The position numbers were made by a program, and so were the translations under genes. DNA of 64,000 bases from JBGAWK01 sp044227665 (GTDB lineage: Bacteria > Bacteroidota > Bacteroidia > Chitinophagales > JADIYW01), in the NCBI GenBank assembly GCA_044227665.1, contig JBGAWK010000003.1, positions 1 through 64,000 of the forward strand, in the 5' to 3' direction. A model generated the notes under the pieces. The model made no database searches, was not told where the DNA came from, and worked only from the letters and a program-made list of their open reading frames with translations. Every line of letters begins with the position of its first letter. Positions within the stretch are counted from its first letter, which is position 1. Of this stretch, positions 54,353 to 63,442 are shown in pieces.

Positions 54353-55657
54353 ATGTCTATCAAAAAAAATTACTTATTACCCTTTATAGCCCTTATGATA
54401 ATAATTGCCCTTGGACTGTTTTATCCTATAGATAATAATACGCACATGAAGGGCGATCCGCTCAATGCCGCGGATACCGCTTGGATGTTAGTGTCCTCTG
54501 CTTTGGTATTAATAATGACACCAGGGTTAGGATTTTTTTATGGAGGTATGGCATCACGTAAAAATATCATTTCTACTGTGTTCCAAAGTTTTATTAGTTT
54601 GGGACTTATAAGTGTGATTTGGGTTGTCGTGGGATTCAGTCTGTGCTTTGGGGATTCCATAGGAGGAGTAATTGGTAATCCTGCTACATTCTTCATGTTC
54701 AATCACGTAGGATTAGATACCAATACTGCTCTGTCTCCTACAATACCCTTGATGTTATTTGCGTTCTTCCAGCTCAAGTTTGCTATTATAGCACCGGCAT
54801 TGATTACAGGGAGCTTTGCTGAGCGGGTAAAATTTTCTTCTTATCTAATATTTATAGTATTGTTTTCATTATTTATATATGCTCCACTAGCACACATGAC
54901 ATGGCATCCGGATGGATTTCTACGCAAATGGGGCGTACTGGACTTTGCGGGAGGCACAGTGGTGCACATGTCTGCAGGATTTGCTGCATTGGCAGGAGCT
55001 ATGTTTTTGGGCAGGAGAAAATCTCATACTGCCCAACAAACGCATGAGCCTGTAAACGTGCCGTATGTTATCATAGGAACGGGTCTATTATGGTTTGGGT
55101 GGTTTGGCTTTAATGCAGGGTCGGCATTGGGTGTAAATGCTACTACGGTAAGTGCCTTTGCCAATACAAATACGGCAGCGGCAGCGGCAATGCTTGCATG
55201 GGTGTTTTTTGAGGCTGTAAGAGGTCACAAAGTTTCTGCTATAGGTGCATGTGTGGGTGCTGTAGTAGGATTAGTGGCTATTACACCAGCGTGTGGCTTT
55301 GTAAATATTGGTCAGAGTATTTTCATAGGCGGTGTATCGGCTATCATAAGCAATATTGCCGTACATTGGAAAAACAAAACGTCTTTGGATGACACCTTGG
55401 ACGTATTTCCTTGTCATGGTGTGGGAGGACTTATGGGCATGATATTTACTGCCGTATTCGGTGCAGGTGTAGGTTTGGTATATGGTGAGACTACGACATT
55501 CGTACATCATATTGTCGCCATATTCATCGTAGGGATTTTTACTTTTGCGGGCTCTATGGTATTATACAAAATCACCGATGCAATCTCTCCTATGCGTGTT
55601 ACACAAGAAGAAGAAGAGTTGGGATTAGATATTAGCCAACATGGCGAGGTATATTAA
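54353..55657 (+). CDS. amt: Ammonium transporter
   Basis: A 434-residue, 11-helix Amt/MEP transporter with a signal-like first helix. DTAWMLVSSALVLIMTPGLGFFYGG, the pore-His segment GGTVVHMSAGFAALAG, and CHGVGGLMGMIFTAVFG with the second pore His are all present. It conducts ammonium/ammonia across the inner membrane. No glnK is adjacent, so its PII regulator must be elsewhere. The 219-base upstream gap is very AT-rich and I find no -7 box in it. Confidence 0.96.
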   Translation: MSIKKNYLLPFIALMIIIALGLFYPIDNNTHMKGDPLNAADTAWMLVSSALVLIMTPGLGFFYGGMASRKNIISTVFQSFISLGLISVIWVVVGFSLCFGDSIGGVIGNPATFFMFNHVGLDTNTALSPTIPLMLFAFFQLKFAIIAPALITGSFAERVKFSSYLIFIVLFSLFIYAPLAHMTWHPDGFLRKWGVLDFAGGTVVHMSAGFAALAGAMFLGRRKSHTAQQTHEPVNVPYVIIGTGLLWFGWFGFNAGSALGVNATTVSAFANTNTAAAAAMLAWVFFEAVRGHKVSAIGACVGAVVGLVAITPACGFVNIGQSIFIGGVSAIISNIAVHWKNKTSLDDTLDVFPCHGVGGLMGMIFTAVFGAGVGLVYGETTTFVHHIVAIFIVGIFTFAGSMVLYKITDAISPMRVTQEEEELGLDISQHGEVY

Positions 55658-55687
55658 TCTTTAAAAAGATACACATGGTAAAAATAA

Positions 55688-55717
55688 AGACCGCTAATAA
55701 AGGCGGTCTCATTTTTT
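55688..55717 (+). terminator. Rho-independent terminator after amt
   Basis: AGACCGC (55688-55694) pairs with GCGGTCT (55703-55709) around an 8-base loop, followed by CATTTTTTAT. It may serve amt only; the convergent gene ends at 55734. Confidence 0.85.
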
Positions 55718-55733
55718 ATCTATAGCAAATAGA

Positions 55734-56480
55734 TTAGGGATTGGATGTAATGACTTTATAATTACCCAAGTCGTCTATATAGTATTTACTCATTTTTTTA
55801 GTGGTTTGAAAATTCTTATACATGGGTATTAGCTGATTCCAAAAACTCCAATAGTTTGTCTTACTCATTTTTTCTTTAACAAAATAGGCAATGTTGGCGT
55901 CATCCATTTTGAAAGGGAAGATATGTATTGGGATTTTTGTGCCCATGTTGTACACACGAAACTGGTAGCATAGCCAATACAGCTCTGCAATGTTTTTGTC
56001 TCCTATAGGCGTACATCCCGCAGAGACATTGCTGCCATGAATATATATGTCACCACCATACATCTGTTTGTAGGGACTGCGAATACTGTCGGCCTTATTG
56101 GGGTATTTTATTTCTAAAGAAAGATAATACTGACTATAAGGGTTCATGGCGCCCATAAAATAGAAGCCTTCGGGCGTCTGCAAGTCTCCTTCTCGAAATT
56201 TTGGACCTAGGGAGCCGGGTATTTGTGCTATGGGATAACTTTTGAGGAGTACATAAGTGTCCTTATCGCTACCCCATACCTCTATGGTCTTGTCAAATTT
56301 TAGAATTCTTATGTATAGGTGCTTACAAGGATAGTTTAGACCTTTGCTTTTTAGTAATTTTTCTAATGGATAATCATAGGTGTCTCTGGCAAGTTGTACC
56401 CTCGGAGGCAATGCCTTTTGCTGTGCACTAGATAGCACAAAGATGACTGCTGTTATCCCAAAAGTTACAATACGATTCAC
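55734..56480 (-). CDS. L,D-transpeptidase (YkuD/YafK-like)
   Basis: A 248-residue protein with a signal peptide (FGITAVIFVLSSAQ). The YkuD catalytic motif is IYIHGSNVSAGCTPIGD with the nucleophilic Cys, and REGDLQTPEGFYFMG is the second conserved stretch, as in YafK-type murein L,D-transpeptidases. A periplasmic role in peptidoglycan or lipoprotein attachment is likely. It ends 17 bases from the amt terminator. Confidence 0.88.
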   Translation of the reverse strand: MNRIVTFGITAVIFVLSSAQQKALPPRVQLARDTYDYPLEKLLKSKGLNYPCKHLYIRILKFDKTIEVWGSDKDTYVLLKSYPIAQIPGSLGPKFREGDLQTPEGFYFMGAMNPYSQYYLSLEIKYPNKADSIRSPYKQMYGGDIYIHGSNVSAGCTPIGDKNIAELYWLCYQFRVYNMGTKIPIHIFPFKMDDANIAYFVKEKMSKTNYWSFWNQLIPMYKNFQTTKKMSKYYIDDLGNYKVITSNP

Positions 56481-56525
56481 CTGAGAAAGATATCAAAAAA
56501 TATTCCGCAAGGAAGGATGCTAAGA

Positions 56526-58016
56526 TTATTTAACACCACCCATCCATCGGCGCAGTAGTGGTACAAGTACCAGAAGTACAAGTCCGCCACCAATAGAGAC
56601 GTAGGTAATTTTTAAGAACACACCACTATAAATGGATAATGACTCTAAAGCAGAAATTGTGGTGGTGCCTCCTTCGGAAGGAATAGACATGAGCGTACCT
56701 ATCCATCCTGCTAGGTGCTGACCGAGTGCCGAAGCGAGAAACCAAAATCCCATCATCATACCTGTATATTGTGGAGGGGAAAGCTTGGTAATCATTGAAA
56801 GTCCTATTGGAGAGATGCATAATTCACCTGTAGTAAGCAATAGGTATCCCGCAGCATACCAAAAAAAACCTACACGTCCATCGGCACTACAAAGTTTTGC
56901 ACCTACGACAAAAAGAAAAAACCCTAAGGCAAGTTGGAAAAATGCACTGCCAAACTTCATAGGCGTAGAAGGCTCTGCATTCCGCTTTGCCAAAGCTATC
57001 CAAAGCCATGCAAATGGAAAACTCAATAAAATAATATAGAAAGGATTAATGGAATTATTGATAGATGCGGCAGGTAATCCATAAGTGTTGACATTCCGTT
57101 CTGTAAAAAGATTTAGAGAGCCACCACCTTGCTCGTAGAATGCCCAAAAGAGAGTAGAAAAAGCAACAAGTATTATAGCTGTAAGCATCTTGTTGCGAGA
57201 AATAACATCCTGCATAAAAGCGAGGACTACCATGCCTACCAGCGCTGCAATACATAATGGAAACATGATGTTGTCCATAATAGTATAGTGATTGAAGAGA
57301 TAAATAAATAATGGAATAATTGCCAAAGAGCCTACCAAAATGAGCAGCTGTTTAATAATGGCAACTTTCTCTCCCCTACTGTTTATGGGCGTATCTCCAA
57401 TTTCTCCGAGCGTATGTTTTTTGAATAAAAAGGTAATCAATCCTACTATCATCATGATGCCCGCCAAGCCAAAGCCATAATGCCAATTTATTTCTTGTCC
57501 TATGTACCCACAGATAAGACTTCCAAAAAAAGCACCTACATTCACACCCATATAAAATATGGAATAAGCACTGTCTCTTCTATTGTCATCGGGGCTATAT
57601 AATCTACCGACTATCGTAGAAATATTGGGCTTAAAAAATCCGTTGCCGGAAATTAGAAAAGCCATTCCTGCAAAGAATGACCAACCTTGAGGTACTGCCA
57701 AGATAAGATGACCTATAGCCATCAGAGAACCTCCTAATATAATAGATTTTTTGTAGCCTAGGACTTTATCTGCAGCAAGACCTCCAAAGAAGGGCATAAG
57801 ATATACCAATGCCGTATATGTACCATATATGAGATTAGCCTTTGTGTCACCAAATTCTAGTTGATTCACCATGTATAGAACCAGAAGTGCCCGCATCCCG
57901 TAGAAGGAAAATCGCTCCCACATTTCAGTAAAAAACAATAGATACAACTGACTGGGATGTCCAGCGCTTTTATCTGCTATATATGAGATATTAGCAACAT
58001 CTTTGGTGTTAGACAT
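56526..58016 (-). CDS. Proton-dependent oligopeptide transporter (POT family)
   Basis: A 496-residue MFS protein. The POT signature ERFSFYGMRALLVLY contains the ExxER-type motif (EMWERF), and ISGNGFFKPNISTIVG with DSAYSIFYMGVNVGAF forms the second POT signature. It takes up di- and tripeptides with protons. The ATG at 58016 (MSNTKDV) is preferred; an in-frame extension to 58079 is AT-rich and unlike the family. Confidence 0.93.
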   Translation of the reverse strand: MSNTKDVANISYIADKSAGHPSQLYLLFFTEMWERFSFYGMRALLVLYMVNQLEFGDTKANLIYGTYTALVYLMPFFGGLAADKVLGYKKSIILGGSLMAIGHLILAVPQGWSFFAGMAFLISGNGFFKPNISTIVGRLYSPDDNRRDSAYSIFYMGVNVGAFFGSLICGYIGQEINWHYGFGLAGIMMIVGLITFLFKKHTLGEIGDTPINSRGEKVAIIKQLLILVGSLAIIPLFIYLFNHYTIMDNIMFPLCIAALVGMVVLAFMQDVISRNKMLTAIILVAFSTLFWAFYEQGGGSLNLFTERNVNTYGLPAASINNSINPFYIILLSFPFAWLWIALAKRNAEPSTPMKFGSAFFQLALGFFLFVVGAKLCSADGRVGFFWYAAGYLLLTTGELCISPIGLSMITKLSPPQYTGMMMGFWFLASALGQHLAGWIGTLMSIPSEGGTTTISALESLSIYSGVFLKITYVSIGGGLVLLVLVPLLRRWMGGVK

Positions 58017-58083
58017 AATAATTTTTATGCAGGTAAAATTAATGTAAATTTTTAGATATTGTATAGCCCGCTTATACAATATC

Positions 58084-60729
58084 TTACTGCACCACTATTC
58101 TACCTGTACCCATGGTTTGTGTGCCCTCAAGTTTGAATACATAAACGCCGGGAGCAAGGCTCTTGCGTTCTATCTCTAGGCTGCTGCCAATGACGCTGCG
58201 GCTTTCGACCACGTTGCCATTAAGTGTGTATAGTGTAAACTGAAATGCTTCACCATATATATTGTCGAAGCGCAAGATGGCTTTTTCATTCATAGGATTG
58301 GGGAATAGCTCAAAGGTCTGATTTTGCTTGCCCACCAATGCAGTAGCCACAAAGAAAGTATTGACGGTGGTATTGGTGAGTACAGGGCTATTGTAGTCGA
58401 AGAACACCTCTGCTTTGTTTGTAAACTTTGAACCTAATGGCTGTGCTGCCTTGGGCTTGATGCTATATTTTACGAAGCCGTGGCTTTTGGGTTCATTCTG
58501 TACGGCAGCAGGCAGCTGTATATTGTCGAAGGTGAACTTGAGGGTGCTGGAATTGCGTACTACGGCGGTGAGAGGGTGGCTGCTGGCGAGTATCTCGAGG
58601 GTGCTCCAGTCGAAGTTAGTGCCTAGGCTGTCTTTTACCACGATATTGAAGGCGGTATCTGAGCCTACATTCTGGAAGCGTACCGTATATTCAAATATAC
58701 TGGTGCTGGGCGGAATATTGCCATCAGTGCCAGTGCCTGTGGGCGTTACGAGTTTATCGTTAGGATCGAAAGAGCCTATGATGGTAGCTTTTAGAGTGTC
58801 GCTGTTGTCCTGAGGGGTGGCATCTCCGCTAGTAGGCGTTACCTGTAGGATATTGGTAAGGGTGTCGCCGAGGGTAGCTCCTGCCGATAGCTGCATCTCG
58901 GCGTAGAGGGTAACAGATTCCATAGGTTGTAGGTTGCTGAAATTCCAAGTGAGGTTGTTACCAGCTTGGCTGCTAGGTGCAGTAGAGGCGGTAACGAAGC
59001 TCAGGCGACTATCTTTGGTATATACCATGCTGCCTGTCATGGCTTTGGTACCCACGTTTTTGTAGGTGAGCCAGAAGGGCACTTTGAAGCCCGGGCGTGC
59101 CGGGCCGGAGGTGATGATGCCCACCAAATCGGCAGTGGTGGCATTGATAGGTTGTATGGCGAAGTTTTGAGTATAGAAGAAGTTGGTATCTGCGGTATTG
59201 ATAGTAGCCTGTGCAGGGACAGCAGTATGGTATTTGGGCACAGTAGGCTTTACCACATAGCTGCCATCTAGGGCAGGGAATAGGAACTCGCCAGCAGAAT
59301 CGGTAATGGCGAAGGACTTCACCGCAGGAGCTGCCGCTTTATCATAGTTGATGACGATGGCAGGCATATTTTTCTCACCGGCGTTCTGTGTGCCATTTTT
59401 ATTCTTATCCAAATATACCTTGCCAGCCATGGTATTATTGGCATGTCCTAGGTTTTCGATGAAAAAGAAGTTTCTGAAATCGTTGCCATTGCCATCAGGT
59501 GCTGTTTTATATGCTTCATGAACAACAATATCCATATCACCATCATTATCTAAATCTGATAGTCCAATAGAACCAATAACTGAGAATAAATTATTTTCAA
59601 CGCTATTACTTTCTGGAAATGCGGAAAACAATTTAGGTGTATTAATATTTTTTAAACCTTCAAAGCCGGTAAAAGGCTTTTGAGGGTTGCCATTATTTCT
59701 AAAAATAATACCAGGACTTATTAAATAACCGCTTACAGTAGAATCTAATGTTGATTCGTATAATTGTTCTAAATTCACAATATCTAAATCACCATCTGTA
59801 TCATAATCTAAAACTTGTAAACCAGTAGTAATGTTAGTAAATGAATAATCATAAATATGTTTTGACTTAAAAGATTCATCCAACAAAATATTCTTTTGGA
59901 AATTGGGATTATCCTTGGTGCCTATATTTTTAAAGAAGATGATTTGATACTTACTTTCTTTAGATGCTGAAAGGTAATAATTAGACATCATAATAATATC
60001 AATATCTCCATCTTTGTCAAAATCAACAAGGCAATGAGTAGATGGTGAATATTCGGTAATAATATTACTTAACCCAAAAGGATTTATGATTGGAGTTGCG
60101 AAATTTGGGCTAGTTGGACTGCCTATATTCTCACTAAAAAAAAAGGAAGAAGAGGCGGGGTAGTAATATGTTTCAGTTTCAATAATACTAAGGAACAACA
60201 AATCATTATCTCCATCATTATCAAAATCGTAAAATGTAGAATAACTTAATTTTCTATCTGGCCCAATATCTGGAAATTTAATATTAAATGGATTCTGAAT
60301 AGGTGGCGTATCGAATTTGGCATATTCTTTTGTGCCATTATTTTTATAAAACAGAACAAAGCCTGTATCTAAGCCGCCATTATTAGAAATTATAGCTTGA
60401 TTAAGAAAAAAATCTTTATCACTATCATTGTCAATATCAATAAAATTGAAATTACCCTCAATTACTGGACTCTCAGATTCTAAGGTTCTATAATCCAAGC
60501 CAAAGGGCTTAAATACGACGGGAGCAAATACGGGCTCTCCAGCTTGGGCTTCGGGAGTATGCAGCAACATCGGTGCTAGTGCTGTCCAAAGTACAGGCTG
60601 TGAAGCTAGGAGTGCCAGTATTTTGTTTCTATCGGTACGCTGTATCAGCGTATGTGCTAATGCGGTGGCACGTGTGGGGTTGTATTTTGATAGTTTTTGT
60701 AATTTTCGAGTAATAGCGGAATTTTTCAT
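58084..60729 (-). CDS. T9SS-secreted FG-GAP repeat protein, mosaic composition
   Basis: An 881-residue surface protein. An unusual long N-terminal leader (1-62, LLASQPVLWTALAPMLLHTPEAQAG) precedes FG-GAP/VCBS-like repeats from about 90 to 420 (FIDIDNDSDKDFFLNQ, DFDNDGDNDLLFLS, LSDLDNDGDMDIVV). An SdrD B-like segment follows (GKVYLDKNKNGTQNAGEKN), then a DUF7619-type region (GSFDPNDKLVTPTG ... AEVFFDYNSPVLTNTT) and a T9SS type A sorting domain (LFPNPMNEKAILRF). The FG-GAP part (about 59500-60480) is near 30% G+C in the stretch I counted, and the C-terminal part about 52%. The 3' part probably belongs to a family of duplicated cargo tails. Confidence 0.88.
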   Translation of the reverse strand: MKNSAITRKLQKLSKYNPTRATALAHTLIQRTDRNKILALLASQPVLWTALAPMLLHTPEAQAGEPVFAPVVFKPFGLDYRTLESESPVIEGNFNFIDIDNDSDKDFFLNQAIISNNGGLDTGFVLFYKNNGTKEYAKFDTPPIQNPFNIKFPDIGPDRKLSYSTFYDFDNDGDNDLLFLSIIETETYYYPASSSFFFSENIGSPTSPNFATPIINPFGLSNIITEYSPSTHCLVDFDKDGDIDIIMMSNYYLSASKESKYQIIFFKNIGTKDNPNFQKNILLDESFKSKHIYDYSFTNITTGLQVLDYDTDGDLDIVNLEQLYESTLDSTVSGYLISPGIIFRNNGNPQKPFTGFEGLKNINTPKLFSAFPESNSVENNLFSVIGSIGLSDLDNDGDMDIVVHEAYKTAPDGNGNDFRNFFFIENLGHANNTMAGKVYLDKNKNGTQNAGEKNMPAIVINYDKAAAPAVKSFAITDSAGEFLFPALDGSYVVKPTVPKYHTAVPAQATINTADTNFFYTQNFAIQPINATTADLVGIITSGPARPGFKVPFWLTYKNVGTKAMTGSMVYTKDSRLSFVTASTAPSSQAGNNLTWNFSNLQPMESVTLYAEMQLSAGATLGDTLTNILQVTPTSGDATPQDNSDTLKATIIGSFDPNDKLVTPTGTGTDGNIPPSTSIFEYTVRFQNVGSDTAFNIVVKDSLGTNFDWSTLEILASSHPLTAVVRNSSTLKFTFDNIQLPAAVQNEPKSHGFVKYSIKPKAAQPLGSKFTNKAEVFFDYNSPVLTNTTVNTFFVATALVGKQNQTFELFPNPMNEKAILRFDNIYGEAFQFTLYTLNGNVVESRSVIGSSLEIERKSLAPGVYVFKLEGTQTMGTGRIVVQ

Positions 60730-60772
60730 ATAGTATTTTATAATAAAGATATAATATAGATAGAATAAAGAG

Positions 60773-61870
60773 TTACTTTTTATCTTCTACTTCAAAAACT
60801 TCTAGCGGCGCCCAAAAAGTAGATGTAGGCAAGACTAAGCTCATCTTATACTCCTGTCGTAAAGTGTTGAGAATGTTGGGTTTCTTATAGCCATGTAATA
60901 ATTTAATATCATATATCTCTTCTACAGAATTTAGGTATACAAATTCTGCCATCAAAGCACCGGTATGTGCATGTATGATAGAGATACCGGCATACGGCGA
61001 CTTATCGCTAATGTCCAACTTACCAAATATAGAGGAATGTTTACGTATCCGAGAATAGCTGACAAAAATATAGTCTCCTACTTTCTCCATACCTCGCACA
61101 AAACAGTTTAGCCTACGCACATCTTCTACTTTTCCTGTATTTACATCCACCATAGAGATTGCACCATTACGTGACTGCAATACATATAAGGTGTCATCAA
61201 AATATCGCGGAGAGTGTGGCATCTCCAGGCCTTCTACTAGGATGTCATTCGTGTCAATATCTATGAGTATTCCTTGTTCACCCATAGTGTCGCGCCAACT
61301 CTTTGGCGTATTGCCCTTATTGAAGGCTGTAGCATACTTAGGCTTGCCATTTACCATAGCAACTCCATTGAGATGGCAACGGTCTTCATGGCTCAATTCC
61401 GTAATAAATGAAGGCTTCCATATCGGTGTGAAGCTATATTCTTGGTCTATCTTTACAATACAAGAAAAGGAGGTGTTTACACCATAAATGCCATCTATGC
61501 CAAACTCTAAATCGTGCATGTCTATTCTACTCGTATAATAGGTAGCTCTAGGCACATACATGGCGTCATATATACCCGGGTTCTTGGGATAATGCCATGC
61601 CAACTCTTCAGAGTTTCGGAAATAGACAACCTCGTCGGCAGTAGCTATAGCCATTCTATCTTTATCTAAAGCGATACCCATAGGGCGATGGAAGTTGCGT
61701 GGAAGTTGTGTGATTTGATCTTCATTTTTAGCAGTGAGCAACACAACTTTACCTGCTTGGTAAGTACTTACAGCTATAGATATATCGTTTTTAAATAAGA
61801 TTTCTGCAAACTGGGGTGAATATCTACAGGCAAAAGGCTCTTGTGCTTTGGGGTGTTGATTACTTTCCAT
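60773..61870 (-). CDS. TIGR03032-family protein
   Basis: A 366-residue soluble protein with a beta-propeller-like repeat pattern: FACRYSPQFAEILFKNDISIAVSTYQAGKVVLL, DMHDLEFGIDGIYGVNTSFSCI and LEMPHSPRYFDDTLYVLQSRNG are features of TIGR03032, a family of unknown function. The ATG at 61870 gives the family start; the frame upstream overlaps the flippase-like gene. It is 19 bases after that gene, so they are probably co-transcribed. Confidence 0.85.
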   Translation of the reverse strand: MESNQHPKAQEPFACRYSPQFAEILFKNDISIAVSTYQAGKVVLLTAKNEDQITQLPRNFHRPMGIALDKDRMAIATADEVVYFRNSEELAWHYPKNPGIYDAMYVPRATYYTSRIDMHDLEFGIDGIYGVNTSFSCIVKIDQEYSFTPIWKPSFITELSHEDRCHLNGVAMVNGKPKYATAFNKGNTPKSWRDTMGEQGILIDIDTNDILVEGLEMPHSPRYFDDTLYVLQSRNGAISMVDVNTGKVEDVRRLNCFVRGMEKVGDYIFVSYSRIRKHSSIFGKLDISDKSPYAGISIIHAHTGALMAEFVYLNSVEEIYDIKLLHGYKKPNILNTLRQEYKMSLVLPTSTFWAPLEVFEVEDKK

Positions 61871-61889
61871 AAAAATCAAATATATAAAT

Positions 61890-62861
61890 TTAGTTGTCTC
61901 CTTCTCTATAAAATTTGAATCCAAAGGCTGCTACAGCACCGATAATACCCGGAATTATAAGATTAGTCAGCCATAGCATTACAGTAGCGGCAACGACATG
62001 GGCAGCATGTGTACTAAAAGGCTCTAATATTTGTAACGAAATCTCACTCCTTAATCCTATGTCTGCGATAGCCAAACTTGGCAGTAGCGTTTGTAAGAAA
62101 AATATAGAAGGTATATGTAGTAAAGATTGCTTGATACTTAGAGAAACCTCAAAAATCTGTAATAAAAGTATGTATTGCAGACAGTAAATAGCGTATCTAC
62201 TGATAGAGAGTAAAAGTAAAATGGTCATCTCATACGGTGTATATTTTTCTACAACGGCAACATAGGGATATATTTTTTTGAATATGGATATTTTTCTAAA
62301 ATAGTGTGTAGCTGTAGCCAAATTATAGTAAGAAATGACAAGTGCAATTATTGCAATAATATATAAGCTTATCATGGCAATAAATACAAAGAAATGAGTC
62401 TGAAAATAAAAGTATATGTATAGTATAAAAGCGGTAGCACCTATGCAGAGGTTGGCTACAATCTGAGCATAGCTGCCTACCAAGGTAGAGGCAATAGCTG
62501 CAATTCTATTATGACGTAGAGCCATTACTCTGCCACCATACTCACCTATACGATTAGGTGTAAACAGTGAAAATGTAATGCCAAACAATATACCCTTTAT
62601 CGCTGTAAGTATGGAAGTGCTTTCAAGTTTGTTTACAAGTTTATGCCATTTGGCCGCTTCAAAGCCCCAATTAAAGAATGTGAGCATTACCACAAAGGAA
62701 AGTAGGCGTTTGTGCCTGTCGATGCTGGTCTTTAGTAAGGCAATGGTTTGGTGAAGGTCATCATTTTTGAATACCTGATGATATAATACTATTCCTATAG
62801 CTACCGCAACGATACCTTTAATAATAGGATTTAGCCATTGCTCTCGCCAATTTTTTTGCAT
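61890..62861 (-). CDS. Flippase-like multi-pass membrane protein (LPG synthase TM region family)
   Basis: A 323-residue protein with about eight membrane helices, from IIKGIVAVAIGIVLYHQVF to LIIPGIIGAVAAFGFKF. The motif LFTPNRIGEYGGRVMAL is typical of the UPF0104 / lysylphosphatidylglycerol synthase transmembrane family, known as flippase-like. There is no catalytic aminoacyl-transfer domain. Substrate unknown. The start at 62861 is divergent from ruvC, 28 bases away. Confidence 0.82.
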   Translation of the reverse strand: MQKNWREQWLNPIIKGIVAVAIGIVLYHQVFKNDDLHQTIALLKTSIDRHKRLLSFVVMLTFFNWGFEAAKWHKLVNKLESTSILTAIKGILFGITFSLFTPNRIGEYGGRVMALRHNRIAAIASTLVGSYAQIVANLCIGATAFILYIYFYFQTHFFVFIAMISLYIIAIIALVISYYNLATATHYFRKISIFKKIYPYVAVVEKYTPYEMTILLLLSISRYAIYCLQYILLLQIFEVSLSIKQSLLHIPSIFFLQTLLPSLAIADIGLRSEISLQILEPFSTHAAHVVAATVMLWLTNLIIPGIIGAVAAFGFKFYREGDN

Positions 62862-62889
62862 ATTTGCAGATAAAGATAAAAAAGTAAAT

Positions 62890-63438
62890 TTGGATATCAT
62901 ACTTGGCATTGATCCCGGCACCCAAGTTACCGGATACGCACTATTAAAGATTGAAAATAGGCGCATGGCGTTGGTAGCCGTAGGCACTATTTTTATGGAG
63001 AAATACGACGACCACTATGATCGCCTAGCCTGTATCTATGATAGAGTAACGGAGCTCATAAAAAATTACAAGCCAAAGGTATTAGCTATAGAAGCGCCAT
63101 TTTTTGGCAAGAATGTGCAGTCTATGCTCAAACTTGGAAGAGCACAAGGTGTAGCAATGGCTGCCGCATTGTCGTATAAGTTGCCAGTAATTGAATATTC
63201 TCCTCGCAAGATAAAGCAATCCATTACAGGAAATGGCAATGCCTCCAAGGAACAAGTGGCTGCCATGCTGGCACAGCTATTGAAGGATGAGGTATTGCCT
63301 TCACAACTCGATGCCACAGATGCATTGGCAGTAGCAGTATGTCATCATTTTCAGACCTCAGGAGGACTACAGACATCGGCAAAGTCCTACAAAGGTTGGG
63401 AAGCCTTTATAAAAGCTAATCCTAAGCGTACCAAATAG
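62890..63438 (+). CDS. ruvC: Holliday junction resolvase RuvC, TTG start
   Basis: A 182-residue RuvC. The catalytic acids are D8 (ILGIDPGTQVTGYA), E68 (LAIEAPFFGKN), and D141 and D144 (LDATDALAVAVCHH). The RNase H-like fold is complete. The only in-frame start upstream of the catalytic D8 is the TTG at 62890; no ATG or GTG precedes it in frame. A CATATTTG near-match to the -7 box at 62859-62866 would give a 17-base A-rich leader. It ends 4 bases from the convergent marC end. Confidence 0.95.
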   Translation: MDIILGIDPGTQVTGYALLKIENRRMALVAVGTIFMEKYDDHYDRLACIYDRVTELIKNYKPKVLAIEAPFFGKNVQSMLKLGRAQGVAMAAALSYKLPVIEYSPRKIKQSITGNGNASKEQVAAMLAQLLKDEVLPSQLDATDALAVAVCHHFQTSGGLQTSAKSYKGWEAFIKANPKRTK

Positions 63439-63442
63439 GGAC

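Noticed and set aside
58966..59271. A 101-codon frame opposite the T9SS FG-GAP gene
   Set aside because: It exists only because that section is G+C-rich; its translation is Cys/His/Gly-rich nonsense without family features.
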